A stretch of 64,000 nucleotides of DNA from NCBI RefSeq assembly GCF_031755915.1, contig NC_083389.1, forward strand, positions 496,001-560,000, in the 5' to 3' direction. The notes under the pieces are model-generated. The model was given only the letters and a program-made list of their open reading frames with translations, was not told the DNA's origin and did not search any database. Of this stretch, positions 11,290 through 22,055 are shown in pieces (position 1 is the stretch's first letter; each line of letters begins with the position of its first letter). This DNA is from Ziziphus jujuba (Eukaryota; Streptophyta; Magnoliopsida; Rosales; Rhamnaceae). Made by a program: the position numbers and the translations under genes.

Positions 11290-11716
11290 TTGCTGATCAT
11301 AAATTTTAAAGATACTTATATTGTTCGCTAACTTTAAAAAGTGTAATTTTTACCACAATGAGCATGTATTTCTAGATTTTGTTGTAATGGTGTTTGACCC
11401 AGGAGAATTGGTTTGGTTGCACTTACGAAAGGAAAGGTTTCCTAAACAAAGAAAGTCAAAGCTCATGCTGCCAATGGATGGACTTTTTCAAGTTTTGGAG
11501 TGGACTAATGAGAATACCTACAAACTTAATTTAATATGTGATTATAGTGTTAGTGCCACATTTAATGTTGCCGTTTTATCTCCTGTTGTTGCAGGTGATG
11601 ATCTATTTTTGAGGACAAATCATTTTCAAGAGGAAGGGAATGATGTGATTCCGAGTGAACCTGCACAACCGACAACCGCTGGGTTGCTAACCCGATACGG
11701 AGGAAGACCAGGCTGA
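11290..11716 (+). pseudogene. element A shortened pol remnant
   Basis: After the linker, the frame [21 protein letters not shown] appears (from 11321). It corresponds to the RT stretch just past the YFDD box (FANIKKCEF in element C). It passes directly into [17 protein letters not shown], the integrase C-terminal region. The rest of RT, RNase H and integrase is absent. Elements B and D have the same RT-to-integrase join, so the arrangement was inherited rather than created here. Confidence 0.85.
11641..11713 (+). mobile_element. element A 3' LTR, first 73 bp
   Basis: It starts TGATGTGATTCCG next to the purine tract and ends in CAGGC (11709-11713), where solo LTR H begins. The same LTR resumes at 12796 with CAGGC repeated, a 5-bp target duplication. 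Confidence 0.85.
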
Positions 11717-11940
11717 TGCGAACCCGCTCGAGCTTACACCACCGACAACTCGCTGGGGTACTGATCTGATACAGATGAAGACTGGAATGATTACTAGGGC
11801 TCAAGCTAAGAGGTTTAAGGACAACCTTGCTACCTTTATCCAGAAAGTATTTCATTCTCAAAAGGGCTTGTCCATACTTGAAGATAAAAGACCTGTTTTA
11901 CGGACACCCATACATCGGATATTTTATATCGGACACCCAT

Positions 11941-12030
11941 GTCTCGGACATCTGATATCGGATGAGTCTTGCCTCGGACATCTGATCTCGAGCGAGTCTT
12001 ACCTCAGATATCTGATCTCGGACTTCGGAC
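11941..12030 (+). repeat. 30-bp tandem repeat, three copies, in LTR H
   Basis: Three adjacent 30-bp units begin at 11941, 11971 and 12001. Each reads like CTCGGACATCTGATCTCG followed by a variable GAGTCTT end. They lie upstream of the TATA-type core, in the U3 part of the LTR. Confidence 0.85.
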
Positions 12031-12040
12031 ATCGGATGTA

Positions 12041-12200
12041 ACTTAGCTCGGCCAGACACAACTTAACTCGGACAGACATCCGTTAGCTCGGCCAAGCACA
12101 ACTTAGTTCGGACAGAAATCAGTTAACTCGGCTAAACACAAGTTAGCTCAGACAGACATCGGTTGGCTCGAATAGGCCATAAGTTAGCTCGGACATCAGG
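12041..12200 (+). repeat. 20-bp tandem repeat, eight copies, in LTR H
   Basis: Units start every 20 bp from 12041, built on (A/C/G)NTTAGCTCGG. Two variants alternate, one ending CCAGACACA-like and one ending ACAGACATC-like, so the higher-order period is 40 bp. Only about three units remain in the related LTR at 60239-60300. Confidence 0.88.
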
Positions 12201-12795
12201 CAGTCATAAGTTAGCTAGGTTGAAGACATAATTCAGCCTAGATGTCAAAGTCAACTCGTTACCTAATTTGTGATTGACTTTATTTCTTTTTGGGTTTTAT
12301 TTATTTATTTTCTGGACAAATAACTTTAGAAAGGTTTTTATTTTATTGTAAATTAATTAATTCCTAATTTAATATAAAGGAATTACTTAATCAAACTTAG
12401 ATTAGGAAAGGAAGTATAGTTGCGGCCAACTAGGTTTCCTTATGTGTGTGGCAGATTTTTCCTAGGGTTTTTAGGGTTTATTTTGTTTCTTTCAAAACCT
12501 ATTTAAAGGCTTATTTTTCAGTTAGAAAAAAACTTTGATTTGATTAAGAAAATACTTGTGAGATTAATTATCTCTTTGTTCTTTGAGAACACCTAAAACA
12601 CCCTTAGAGAATTGGTTGTTTTAGCTTGACTTATCAATAGGTTTTCCATCCCCTATTGTGGCGTCTACATTACACCAAGGTTTCTAACCATAGGCTGGTT
12701 AGGGGTTGAGGTCAATTCCATTAGAACTTGAACTTAATTAAGATACGGGCTAATATAATAAGGGTTTAGGAGCAGGTCGTCCTAGGTTCATATCA

Positions 12796-13846
12796 CAGGC
12801 CGATCAAGGCTCAAACTAAGAAGTTTAGGGAAAATATTGCTGCTTTTATCAAGGGAATAATTCATACTCAAAAGGGCTTGTCCATATCCGAAGAGCCAAG
12901 ACCTATCCTAAGCATCTAAGTGGTGGAAGCCGATACGGACCCGGGTAGCGATTTTGGTGCAAATATGGACACCGGGCAGCATGAAATGGTTGCAAATATT
13001 GATGGATTCAATACATATGTATAATAGGGTATGGAATCAAGTCAATGAGGCTTCAAAGGCATTCAAAAAGGGGTTGTAAGGACAGCTTCAAATTTGGCCT
13101 GTTTTTTACTATATTTTATGCTGACTTTACTGTATTTTACTGAGTTGGCTTTTTCTCTTTCTTCCAAGCAGCAATGTGTGGGACTTCGTGGTCAGCTTAT
13201 TCGGCATCCTAAAAAGCATATTGAAGTTGATTTGAAGCTCAAATTGGTCAAAGTCAACTTAGTCAAAAGGCTAGTATTTTAGTTTACTAATTTGATTTTG
13301 ACTTTTTATTTTAGGAAATTAGTCTTTTATTTTGACTTTTATTTATTTATTTGTTGGAAAAATAAGTTTAGGAAAGTTCTTATTTTAGTATTTCAATTGT
13401 AAATTAATTAATTCCTAATTAAAAATAAAGAAATTAATGAATCAAACTTAGATTAGGAAAGGAACTATAGTTGCGGCCAACTAGGTTTCCTTATGTGTGT
13501 GGCCGATTTTTCCTAGGGTTTTTAGGGTTTATTTTGTTTCTTTCAAAGCCTATTTAAAGGCTTATTTTTCAATTAGAAAAAAACTTTGATTTGATTAAGA
13601 AAATACTTATGAGATTAATTATCTCTTTGTTCTTTGAGAACACCTAAAACACCATTAGAGAATTGGTTGTTTTAGCTTGACTTATCAATAGGTTTTCCAT
13701 CCCCTATTGTGGCGTCTACATTATACCAAGGTTTCTAACCATAGGCTGGTTAGGGGTTGAGGTCAATTCCATTAGAACTTAAACTTAATTAAGATCCGGG
13801 CTAATATAATACGGGTTTAGGAGCAGGTCGTCCTAGGTTCGTATCA
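12796..13846 (+). mobile_element. element A 3' LTR, remainder
   Basis: It continues the LTR interrupted at 11713, from CAGGCCGATCAAGG to GTCGTCCTAGGTTCGTATCA. The TATA-type core cctatttaaaggc is near 13549. The next base opens another CAGGCCGATCAAGG copy, which is the first junction of the tandem array. Confidence 0.85.
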
Positions 13847-14520
13847 CAGGCCGATCAAGGCTCAAACTAAGAAGTTTAAGGAAAATATTGCTGCTTTTAT
13901 CCAGGGAATAATTCATACTCAAAAGGGCTTGTCCATATCCGAAGAGCCATGACCTATCCTAGGCATCTAAGTGGTGGAAGCCGATACGGACCCGGGTAGG
14001 GATTTTGGTGCAAATATGGACACCGGACAGCATGAAATGGTTGCAAATATTGATGGATTCAATACATATGTCTAATAGGATATGGAATCAAGTCAATATG
14101 GCTTCAAAGGCATTCAAAAAGGGGTTGTAAGGACAGCTTCAAATTTGGCCTGTTTTTTACTGTATTTTGTGCTGATGTTACTGAGTTGGCTTTTTCTCTT
14201 TCTTCCAAGCAAAGGCAACGTGTGGAACTTCGTGGTCAGCTTATTTGGCATCCTAAAAAGCATATTGAAGTTGATTTGAAGCTCAAATTGGTCAAAGTCA
14301 ACTTAGTCAAAAGGCTAGTATTTTAGTTTCCTAATTTGATTTTGACTTTTTATTTTAGGAAATTAGTCTTTTATTTTGACTTTTATTTATTTATTTGTTG
14401 GAAAAATAAGTTTAGAAAAGTTATTATTTTAGTATTTCAATTGTAAATTAATTAATTCCTAATTAAAAATAAAGGAATTAATTAATCCAAATTAGTTTAG
14501 GAAACTAGGAAAAATTAGGC
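13847..14520 (+). mobile_element. LTR fragment opening array unit 1
   Basis: Internal LTR sequence from CAGGCCGATCAAGG to AAAAATTAGGCA. It resembles the element A 5' LTR more than the adjacent 3' LTR in its last 50 bases, and joins plastid rpl23 upstream sequence at 14521 without target duplication. This is the left border of NUPT B. Confidence 0.85.
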
Positions 14521-14526
14521 AGATTT

Positions 14527-14808
14527 ATGGATGGAATCAAATATGCAATATTTACAGACAAAAGTATTCGGTTATTATTGAAAAATCAATATACTTCTAA
14601 TTTCGAATCACGATCAACTAGGACAAAAATAAAGCATTGGGTCGAACTCTTCTTTGGTGTCAAGGTAATTGTTATGAATAGTTATCGACTCCCGGGAAAG
14701 GGTAGAAGAACGGGACCTATTATGGGACATACAATGCATTACAGATGTATGATCATTACGCTTCAACTAGGTTATTCTATTCCACCTGTTAGAAAGAAAA
14801 GAACTTAA
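14527..14808 (+). CDS. rpl23: plastid rpl23 copy with intact frame (ribosomal protein L23)
   Basis: L23 lies at the polypeptide exit of the large ribosomal subunit. The frame has the full 93 codons usual for the plastid gene. It starts [17 protein letters not shown] and includes [35 protein letters not shown] and a C-terminal PPVRKKRT. Several residues differ from the plastid consensus I know (for example ESRSTRTK for ESGSTRTE). It is followed directly by rpl2, as in the plastid operon. There is no sign of a transit peptide or nuclear promoter, so it is probably an unexpressed NUPT copy that escaped disruption. Copies in array units 2 and 3 are truncated. Confidence 0.8.
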   Translation: MDGIKYAIFTDKSIRLLLKNQYTSNFESRSTRTKIKHWVELFFGVKVIVMNSYRLPGKGRRTGPIMGHTMHYRCMIITLQLGYSIPPVRKKRT

Positions 14809-14826
14809 ATCAAAATACATAATAGC

Positions 14827-16169
14827 ATGGAGATGCATTTATACAAAACTTCTACCTTGAGCACATGCAAAGGAGCCATAAATAGTCAAGTGAAATATAA
14901 TCCATGAAATAATTTGATCTATGGGCAGCATTGTTGTGATAAAGGTCATAATGCCAGAGGAATCATTACCGCATGGCATAGAGGGGGAGGTCATAAGCAT
15001 CTATACTGAAAATTGATTTTTGACGAAATGGAAAAGACATATACGGTAGAATCGTAACTCTAGAGTATGATCCTAATTGAAATGCATACATTTGTCTCAT
15101 ACACTATGGGGACCATGAGAAAAGATATATTTTACATCCTAGAGGGGCTATAATTGGAGATACCATTGTTTGTGGTACAAAAGTTCCTATAAATATGGGA
15201 AATGCCCTACCTTTGAGTGTAGTTTGAACTGTTGATTTACGTAATTGGAAGTAACCAATTAGGTTTATGACGAAACCTAGAAATTGATCACTGATCCAAT
15301 TTGAGTACCTCTACGGGATAGACCTCAACAGAAAACTAAAGAGTAATGGCAGTAAGTGATTGAGTTCACTAGTTCCTCATATTAAATTATTGACTATAGA
15401 GACATAGTAAGATGGAGAAGACAAAATTATTTCAAGCACTGAAAGAACCAGAAGCGCCTCTTGTTTCAAAGAGAGGAGGATGGGTTATTCACATTTCATT
15501 TGATGGTCAAAGGCGAATTGAAAGCTAAGCATTGGTAATTCGAAGGATTCCTGAGGGGAAAAAGAGAGATGTCTCCTATGTTACCTGTAATATGTGGAAG
15601 TATCGATGTAATTTCATAGAGTCATTTGGTATGAATGCTACATGAAGAACATAAGCCAGATGAAGGAACGGGAAGACCTAGGATTTAGAAGATCATAACT
15701 TGAGTGATTCGATAGATTTTGATTCCTATATATCCACTTATGTGGTACTTCATTATATGATATATATAAGATCCATCTGTATAGATATCATCATCTACAT
15801 CCAGAAAGTCGTATGCTTTGGAAGAAGCTTGTATAGTTTGGGATGGGGTTTTGATTAATTAAAAAGAAGAATCTACTGCAACTGATATGCCCTTAGGCAC
15901 GTCCGTACATAACATAGAAATCATGCTTAGAAAGGGTGGACAATTAACTAGAGCAGTAGATCCTATAGCAAAACTGATTGCAAAAAAAGGGTAATCAGCC
16001 ACATTAAAATTACCTTTTGGAGAGGTCCATGGGATGCCCAAAAACTGCTAAGCAATAGTCGGATAAGTGGGGAATGTTGGGGTGAACCGAAAAAGTTTGG
16101 GTAGAGTCGGATCAATATGTTGGCTAGGTAAGTGTCGTGTAGTAAGAGGAGTAGTTATGAACCCTATAG
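14827..16169 (+). pseudogene. rpl2: plastid rpl2 pseudogene, 5' part (exon 1, intron, most of exon 2)
   Basis: L2 is a core protein of the peptidyl-transferase region of the large subunit. Exon 1 (14827 to about 15216) reads M-E-M-HLYKTST and shows [19 protein letters not shown] replaces an arginine codon soon after SQVKYNP. A group II intron follows (about 15217-15878). Exon 2 starts [14 protein letters not shown] and includes GGQLTRAV and [14 protein letters not shown]. It stops after VVMNPI, where an LTR beginning TGATGTG is inserted at 16170. The missing 3' end is at 23179-23317, beyond the array. Confidence 0.9.
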
Positions 16170-17306
16170 TGATGTGATTCCGCCCGAGCCCGCTCCACCG
16201 ATAACCCGCTAGGGTGCTGACTTGACATGGATGAAGACTAGGCCAATCACAAGAGCTCAAATTAAGAGATTTAAGGAAAACCTGGGAGTATTTATACATG
16301 GGGTAATCAATCTCAACAGAGCTTGTCCATACTTGAAGATACAAAGCCTATTTTAAGCATCCAAGTGGTGGAAGCCGATACGGACCCGGGTGATGGTTTT
16401 GGTACATTTTTGGAGTCCGGGAAGCATGAAATGGTTCCAATGATTTATGGGTTCAATACATATGCCTAAGAGGTCATGGAGTCAAGTTAAAGCAGCCTCA
16501 AATGCAATAAAAAAGGGCTTGTATGGACAGCATCAACAATTTGGCCGAATTTGCTGTATTGCTTGCTGGCTTTACTATATTTTACTGTATTAGCCTTTTC
16601 TTATTTTTCCAAGAATGGGCAACATGTGGGCCTTCATATTCAGCTTATTTGGCATCCTAAAAAGCACCTAGAAGCTGATTTGGAGCTCAAAGAGGTCAAA
16701 GATTGATCAAAGTCAATTTGATCAAAAACGCTAGCATTTTTAGTTTCGTAATTTATTTTTATTTTTTGTTTTAGGAAACTACCATTACTTTTTGGCTTTT
16801 ATTTATTTATTTTCTCAAAAAATAACTTTAGGAAGGTTTTTATTTTATTCTTTCCATTGTAAATTAATTAATTCCTAATTTAATATAAAGGAATTAATTA
16901 ATCAAACTTAGATTAGGAAAGGAAGTATAGTTTCGGCCAACTAGGTTTCTTTATGTGTGTGGCCGATTTTTCCTAGGGTTTTTAGGGTTTATTTTGTTTC
17001 TTTCAAAGCCTATTTAAAGGCTTATTTTTCAATTAGAAAAAAACTTTGATTTGATTAAGAAAATACTTATGAGATTAATTATCTCTTTGTTCTTTGAGAA
17101 CACCTAAAACACCATTAGAGAATTGGTTGTTTTAGCTTGACTTATCAATAGGTTTTCCATCCCCTATTTTGGCGTCTACATTATACCAAGGTTTCTAACC
17201 ATAGGCTGGTTAGGGGTTGAGGTCAATTCCATTAGAACTTAAACTTAATTAAGATCCGGGCTAATATAATACGGGTTTAGGAGCAGGTCGTCCTAGGTTC
17301 GTATCA
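16170..17306 (+). mobile_element. LTR closing array unit 1 (chimeric)
   Basis: A full 1137-bp LTR, TGATGTGATTCCG to CGTATCA, inserted in rpl2 exon 2. Up to 16950 its bases agree with the last LTR of the array (22056 on). From 16966 they agree with the element A 3' LTR (12796-13846). The change-over falls in the 15 bp between, marking the exchange point. Confidence 0.88.
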
Positions 17307-17980
17307 CAGGCCGATCAAGGCTCAAACTAAGAAGTTTAAGGAAAATATTGCTGCTTTTATCCAGGGAATAATTCATACTCAAAAGGGCTTGTCCATATCC
17401 GAAGAGCCATGACCTATCCTAGGCATCTAAGTGGTGGAAGTCGATACGGACCCGGGTAGGGATTTTGGTGCAAATATGGACACCGGACAGCATGAAATGG
17501 TTGCAAATATTGATGGATTCAATACATATGTCTAATAGGATATGGAATCAAGTCAATATGGCTTCAAAGGCATTCAAAAAGGGGTTGTAAGGACAGCTTC
17601 AAATTTGGCCTGTTTTTTACTGTATTTTGTGCTGATGTTACTGAGTTGGCTTTTTCTCTTTCTTCCAAGCAAAGGCAACGTGTGGAACTTCGTGGTCAGC
17701 TTATTTGGCATCCTAAAAAGCATATTGAAGTTGATTTGAAGCTCAAATTGGTCAAAGTCAACTTAGTCAAAAGGCTAGTATTTTAGTTTCCTAATTTGAT
17801 TTTGACTTTTTATTTTAGGAAATTAGTCTTTTATTTTGACTTTTATTTATTTATTTGTTGGAAAAATAAGTTTAGAAAAGTTATTATTTTAGTATTTCAA
17901 TTGTAAATTAATTAATTCCTAATTAAAAATAAAGGAATTAATTAATCCAAATTAGTTTAGGAAACTAGGAAAAATTAGGC
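17307..17980 (+). mobile_element. LTR fragment opening array unit 2
   Basis: A near-identical copy of 13847-14520, joined upstream to the complete LTR end GTATCA and downstream to rpl23 at the same base as unit 1. Confidence 0.9.
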
Positions 17981-17986
17981 AGATTT

Positions 17987-18141
17987 ATGGATGGAATCAA
18001 ATATGCAATATTTACAGACAAAAGTATTCGGTTATTATTGAAAAATCAATATACTTCTAATTTCGAATCACGATCAACTAGGACAAAAATAAAGCATTGG
18101 GTCGAACTCTTCTTTGGTGTCAAGGTAATTGTTATGAATAG
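17987..18141 (+). pseudogene. rpl23: truncated rpl23, array unit 2
   Basis: The first about 51 codons of rpl23 (MDGIKYAIF... to KVIVMN) are intact. A 524-bp deletion then removes the rest together with nearly all of rpl2 exon 1. Seven filler bases (AGCTTGT) bridge the gap, and a chance frame [12 protein letters not shown] ends at 18178. Confidence 0.9.
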
Positions 18142-18148
18142 AGCTTGT

Positions 18149-19112
18149 CCTACCTTTGAGTGTAGTTTGAACTGTTGATTTACGTAATTGGAAGTAACCA
18201 ATTAGGTTTATGACGAAACCTAGAAATTGATCACTGATCCAATTTGAGTACCTCTACGGGATAGACCTCAACAGAAAACTAAAGAGTAATGGCAATAAGT
18301 GATTGAGTTCACTAGTTCCTCATATTAAATTATTGACTATAGAGACATAGTAAGATGGAGAAGACAAAATTATTTCAAGCACTGAAAGAACCAGAAGCGC
18401 CTCTTGTTTCAAAGAGAGGAGGATAGGTTATTCACATTTCATTTGATGGTCAAAGGCGAATTGAAAGCTAAGCATTGGTAATTCGAAGGATTCCTGAGGG
18501 GAAAAAGAGAGATGTCTCCTATGTTACCTGTAATATGTGGAAGTATCGATGTAATTTCATAGAGTCATTTGGTATGAATGCTACATGAAGAACATAAGCC
18601 AGATGAAGGAACGGGAAGACCTAGGATTTAGAAGATCATAACTTGAGTGATTCGATAGATTTTGATTCCTATATATCCACTTATGTGGTACTTCATTATA
18701 TGATATATATAAGATCCATCTGTATAGATATCATCATCTACATCCAGAAAGTCGTATGCTTTGGAAGAAGCTTGTATAGTTTGGGATGGGGTTTTGATTA
18801 ATTAAAAAGAAGAATCTACTGCAACTGATATGCCCTTAGGCACGTCCGTACATAACATAGAAATCATGCTTAGAAAGGGTGGACAATTAACTAGAGCAGT
18901 AGATCCTATAGCAAAACTGATTGCAAAAAAAGGGTAATCAGCCACATTAAAATTACCTTTTGGAGAGGTCCATGGGATGCCCAAAAACTGCTAAGCAATA
19001 GTCGGATAAGTGGGGAATGTTGGGGTGAACCGAAAAAGTTTGGGTAGAGTCGGATCAATATGTTGGCTAGGTAAGTGTCGTGTAGTAAGAGGAGTAGTTA
19101 TGAACCCTATAG
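18149..19112 (+). pseudogene. rpl2: truncated rpl2, array unit 2
   Basis: It contains the last few bases of exon 1 (cctacctttga), the group II intron and exon 2 up to VVMNPI, cut by the LTR at 19113. It differs from unit 1 by substitutions such as GCAGTAAG to GCAATAAG and GGATGGG to GGATAGG. Confidence 0.88.
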
Positions 19113-20249
19113 TGATGTGATTCCGCCCGAGCCCGCTCCACCGATAACCCGCTAGGGTGCTGACTTGACATGGATGAAGACTAGGCCAATCACAAGAGCT
19201 CAAATTAAGAGATTTAAGGAAAACCTGGGAGTATTTATACATGGGGTAATCAATCTCAACAGAGCTTGTCCATACTTGAAGATACAAAGCCTATTTTAAG
19301 CATCCAAGTGGTGGAAGCCGATACGGACCCGGGTGATGGTTTTGGTACATTTTTGGAGTCCGGGAAGCATGAAATGGTTCCAATGATTTATGGGTTCAAT
19401 ACATATGCCTAAGAGGTCATGGAGTCAAGTTAAAGCAGCCTCAAATGCAATAAAAAAGGGCTTGTATGGACAGCATCAACAATTTGGCCGAATTTGCTGT
19501 ATTGCTTGCTGGCTTTACTATATTTTACTGTATTAGCCTTTTCTTATTTTTCCAAGAATGGGCAACATGTGGGCCTTCATATTCAGCTTATTTGGCATCC
19601 TAAAAAGCACCTAGAAGCTGATTTGGAGCTCAAAGAGGTCAAAGATTGATCAAAGTCAATTTGATCAAAAACGCTAGCATTTTTAGTTTCGTAATTTATT
19701 TTTATTTTTTGTTTTAGGAAACTACCATTACTTTTTGGCTTTTATTTATTTATTTTCTCAAAAAATAACTTTAGGAAGGTTTTTATTTTATTCTTTCCAT
19801 TGTAAATTAATTAATTCCTAATTTAATATAAAGGAATTAATTAATCAAACTTAGATTAGGAAAGGAAGTATAGTTTCGGCCAACTAGGTTTCTTTATGTG
19901 TGTGGCCGATTTTTCCTAGGGTTTTTAGGGTTTATTTTGTTTCTTTCAAAGCCTATTTAAAGGCTTATTTTTCAATTAGAAAAAAACTTTGATTTGATTA
20001 AGAAAATACTTATGAGATTAATTATCTCTTTGTTCTTTGAGAACACCTAAAACACCATTAGAGAATTGGTTGTTTTAGCTTGACTTATCAATAGGTTTTC
20101 CATCCCCTATTTTGGCGTCTACATTATACCAAGGTTTCTAACCATAGGCTGGTTAGGGGTTGAGGTCAATTCCATTAGAACTTAAACTTAATTAAGATCC
20201 GGGCTAATATAATACGGGTTTAGGAGCAGGTCGTCCTAGGTTCGTATCA
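19113..20249 (+). mobile_element. LTR closing array unit 2 (chimeric)
   Basis: A 1137-bp copy of the unit 1 LTR with the same change-over point, ending GTATCA and followed by CAGGCCGATCAAGG of unit 3. Confidence 0.88.
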
Positions 20250-20923
20250 CAGGCCGATCAAGGCTCAAACTAAGAAGTTTAAGGAAAATATTGCTGCTTT
20301 TATCCAGGGAATAATTCATACTCAAAAGGGCTTGTCCATATCCGAAGAGCCATGACCTATCCTAGGCATCTAAGTGGTGGAAGTCGATACGGACCCGGGT
20401 AGGGATTTTGGTGCAAATATGGACACCGGACAGCATGAAATGGTTGCAAATATTGATGGATTCAATACATATGTCTAATAGGATATGGAATCAAGTCAAT
20501 ATGGCTTCAAAGGCATTCAAAAAGGGGTTGTAAGGACAGCTTCAAATTTGGCCTGTTTTTTACTGTATTTTGTGCTGATGTTACTGAGTTGGCTTTTTCT
20601 CTTTCTTCCAAGCAAAGGCAACGTGTGGAACTTCGTGGTCAGCTTATTTGGCATCCTAAAAAGCATATTGAAGTTGATTTGAAGCTCAAATTGGTCAAAG
20701 TCAACTTAGTCAAAAGGCTAGTATTTTAGTTTCCTAATTTGATTTTGACTTTTTATTTTAGGAAATTAGTCTTTTATTTTGACTTTTATTTATTTATTTG
20801 TTGGAAAAATAAGTTTAGAAAAGTTATTATTTTAGTATTTCAATTGTAAATTAATTAATTCCTAATTAAAAATAAAGGAATTAATTAATCCAAATTAGTT
20901 TAGGAAACTAGGAAAAATTAGGC
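20250..20923 (+). mobile_element. LTR fragment opening array unit 3
   Basis: A copy of 17307-17980 exactly 2943 bp downstream. Confidence 0.9.
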
Positions 20924-20929
20924 AGATTT

Positions 20930-21084
20930 ATGGATGGAATCAAATATGCAATATTTACAGACAAAAGTATTCGGTTATTATTGAAAAATCAATATACTTC
21001 TAATTTCGAATCACGATCAACTAGGACAAAAATAAAGCATTGGGTCGAACTCTTCTTTGGTGTCAAGGTAATTGTTATGAATAG
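20930..21084 (+). pseudogene. rpl23: truncated rpl23, array unit 3
   Basis: Same N-terminal 51-codon remnant, same deletion and same AGCTTGT filler as unit 2. Confidence 0.9.
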
Positions 21085-21091
21085 AGCTTGT

Positions 21092-22055
21092 CCTACCTTT
21101 GAGTGTAGTTTGAACTGTTGATTTACGTAATTGGAAGTAACCAATTAGGTTTATGACGAAACCTAGAAATTGATCACTGATCCAATTTGAGTACCTCTAC
21201 GGGATAGACCTCAACAGAAAACTAAAGAGTAATGGCAATAAGTGATTGAGTTCACTAGTTCCTCATATTAAATTATTGACTATAGAGACATAGTAAGATG
21301 GAGAAGACAAAATTATTTCAAGCACTGAAAGAACCAGAAGCGCCTCTTGTTTCAAAGAGAGGAGGATAGGTTATTCACATTTCATTTGATGGTCAAAGGC
21401 GAATTGAAAGCTAAGCATTGGTAATTCGAAGGATTCCTGAGGGGAAAAAGAGAGATGTCTCCTATGTTACCTGTAATATGTGGAAGTATCGATGTAATTT
21501 CATAGAGTCATTTGGTATGAATGCTACATGAAGAACATAAGCCAGATGAAGGAACGGGAAGACCTAGGATTTAGAAGATCATAACTTGAGTGATTCGATA
21601 GATTTTGATTCCTATATATCCACTTATGTGGTACTTCATTATATGATATATATAAGATCCATCTGTATAGATATCATCATCTACATCCAGAAAGTCGTAT
21701 GCTTTGGAAGAAGCTTGTATAGTTTGGGATGGGGTTTTGATTAATTAAAAAGAAGAATCTACTGCAACTGATATGCCCTTAGGCACGTCCGTACATAACA
21801 TAGAAATCATGCTTAGAAAGGGTGGACAATTAACTAGAGCAGTAGATCCTATAGCAAAACTGATTGCAAAAAAAGGGTAATCAGCCACATTAAAATTACC
21901 TTTTGGAGAGGTCCATGGGATGCCCAAAAACTGCTAAGCAATAGTCGGATAAGTGGGGAATGTTGGGGTGAACCGAAAAAGTTTGGGTAGAGTCGGATCA
22001 ATATGTTGGCTAGGTAAGTGTCGTGCAGTAAGAGGAGTAGTTATGAACCCTATAG
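21092..22055 (+). pseudogene. rpl2: truncated rpl2, array unit 3
   Basis: Exon 1 tail, group II intron and exon 2 up to VVMNPI, as in unit 2. One visible difference is GTCGTGCAG here (22021-22029 region) where units 1 and 2 have GTCGTGTAG. Confidence 0.88.

Larger units (their letters stand above)
11714..12795 (+). mobile_element. solo LTR H, inserted in the element A 3' LTR (target duplication CAGGC)
   Basis: A TGATGCGAACCCG...GTTCATATCA unit of 1082 bp, flanked by CAGGC at 11709-11713 and 12796-12800. There is no primer site or internal region, so it is a solo LTR left by recombination. It belongs to a different subfamily from A. Its middle is replaced by short tandem repeats (11941-12200), while the 3' half with the TATA-type core is the family standard. 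The LTR at 59938 is the same subfamily. Confidence 0.88.
7006..13846 (+). mobile_element. element A: non-autonomous Ty3/gypsy (CRM-like) retrotransposon, interrupted by solo LTR H
   Basis: It has a partial 5' LTR (7006-8080), primer site, leader, gag, protease, a strongly shortened pol and a 3' LTR (11641-11713 plus 12796-13846). LTR H lies inside that 3' LTR. The internal part is only 3560 bp, against about 6 kb in element C. It lacks most of RT, all of RNase H and the integrase catalytic core, so it could only have moved with enzymes supplied in trans. Stops and a frameshift in gag show it is old. Confidence 0.85.

Noticed and set aside
12041..12200. CRISPR array
   Set aside because: The 20-bp units are contiguous without unique spacers, lie inside a plant LTR and have no cas genes.
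15859..16041. 60-codon minus-strand frame repeated in each array unit
   Set aside because: It is antisense to rpl2 exon 2. It is repeated only because the array is.
16048..16344. 98-codon minus-strand frame, three copies
   Set aside because: It spans the rpl2-LTR junction in antisense and is a by-product of the fused sequences.
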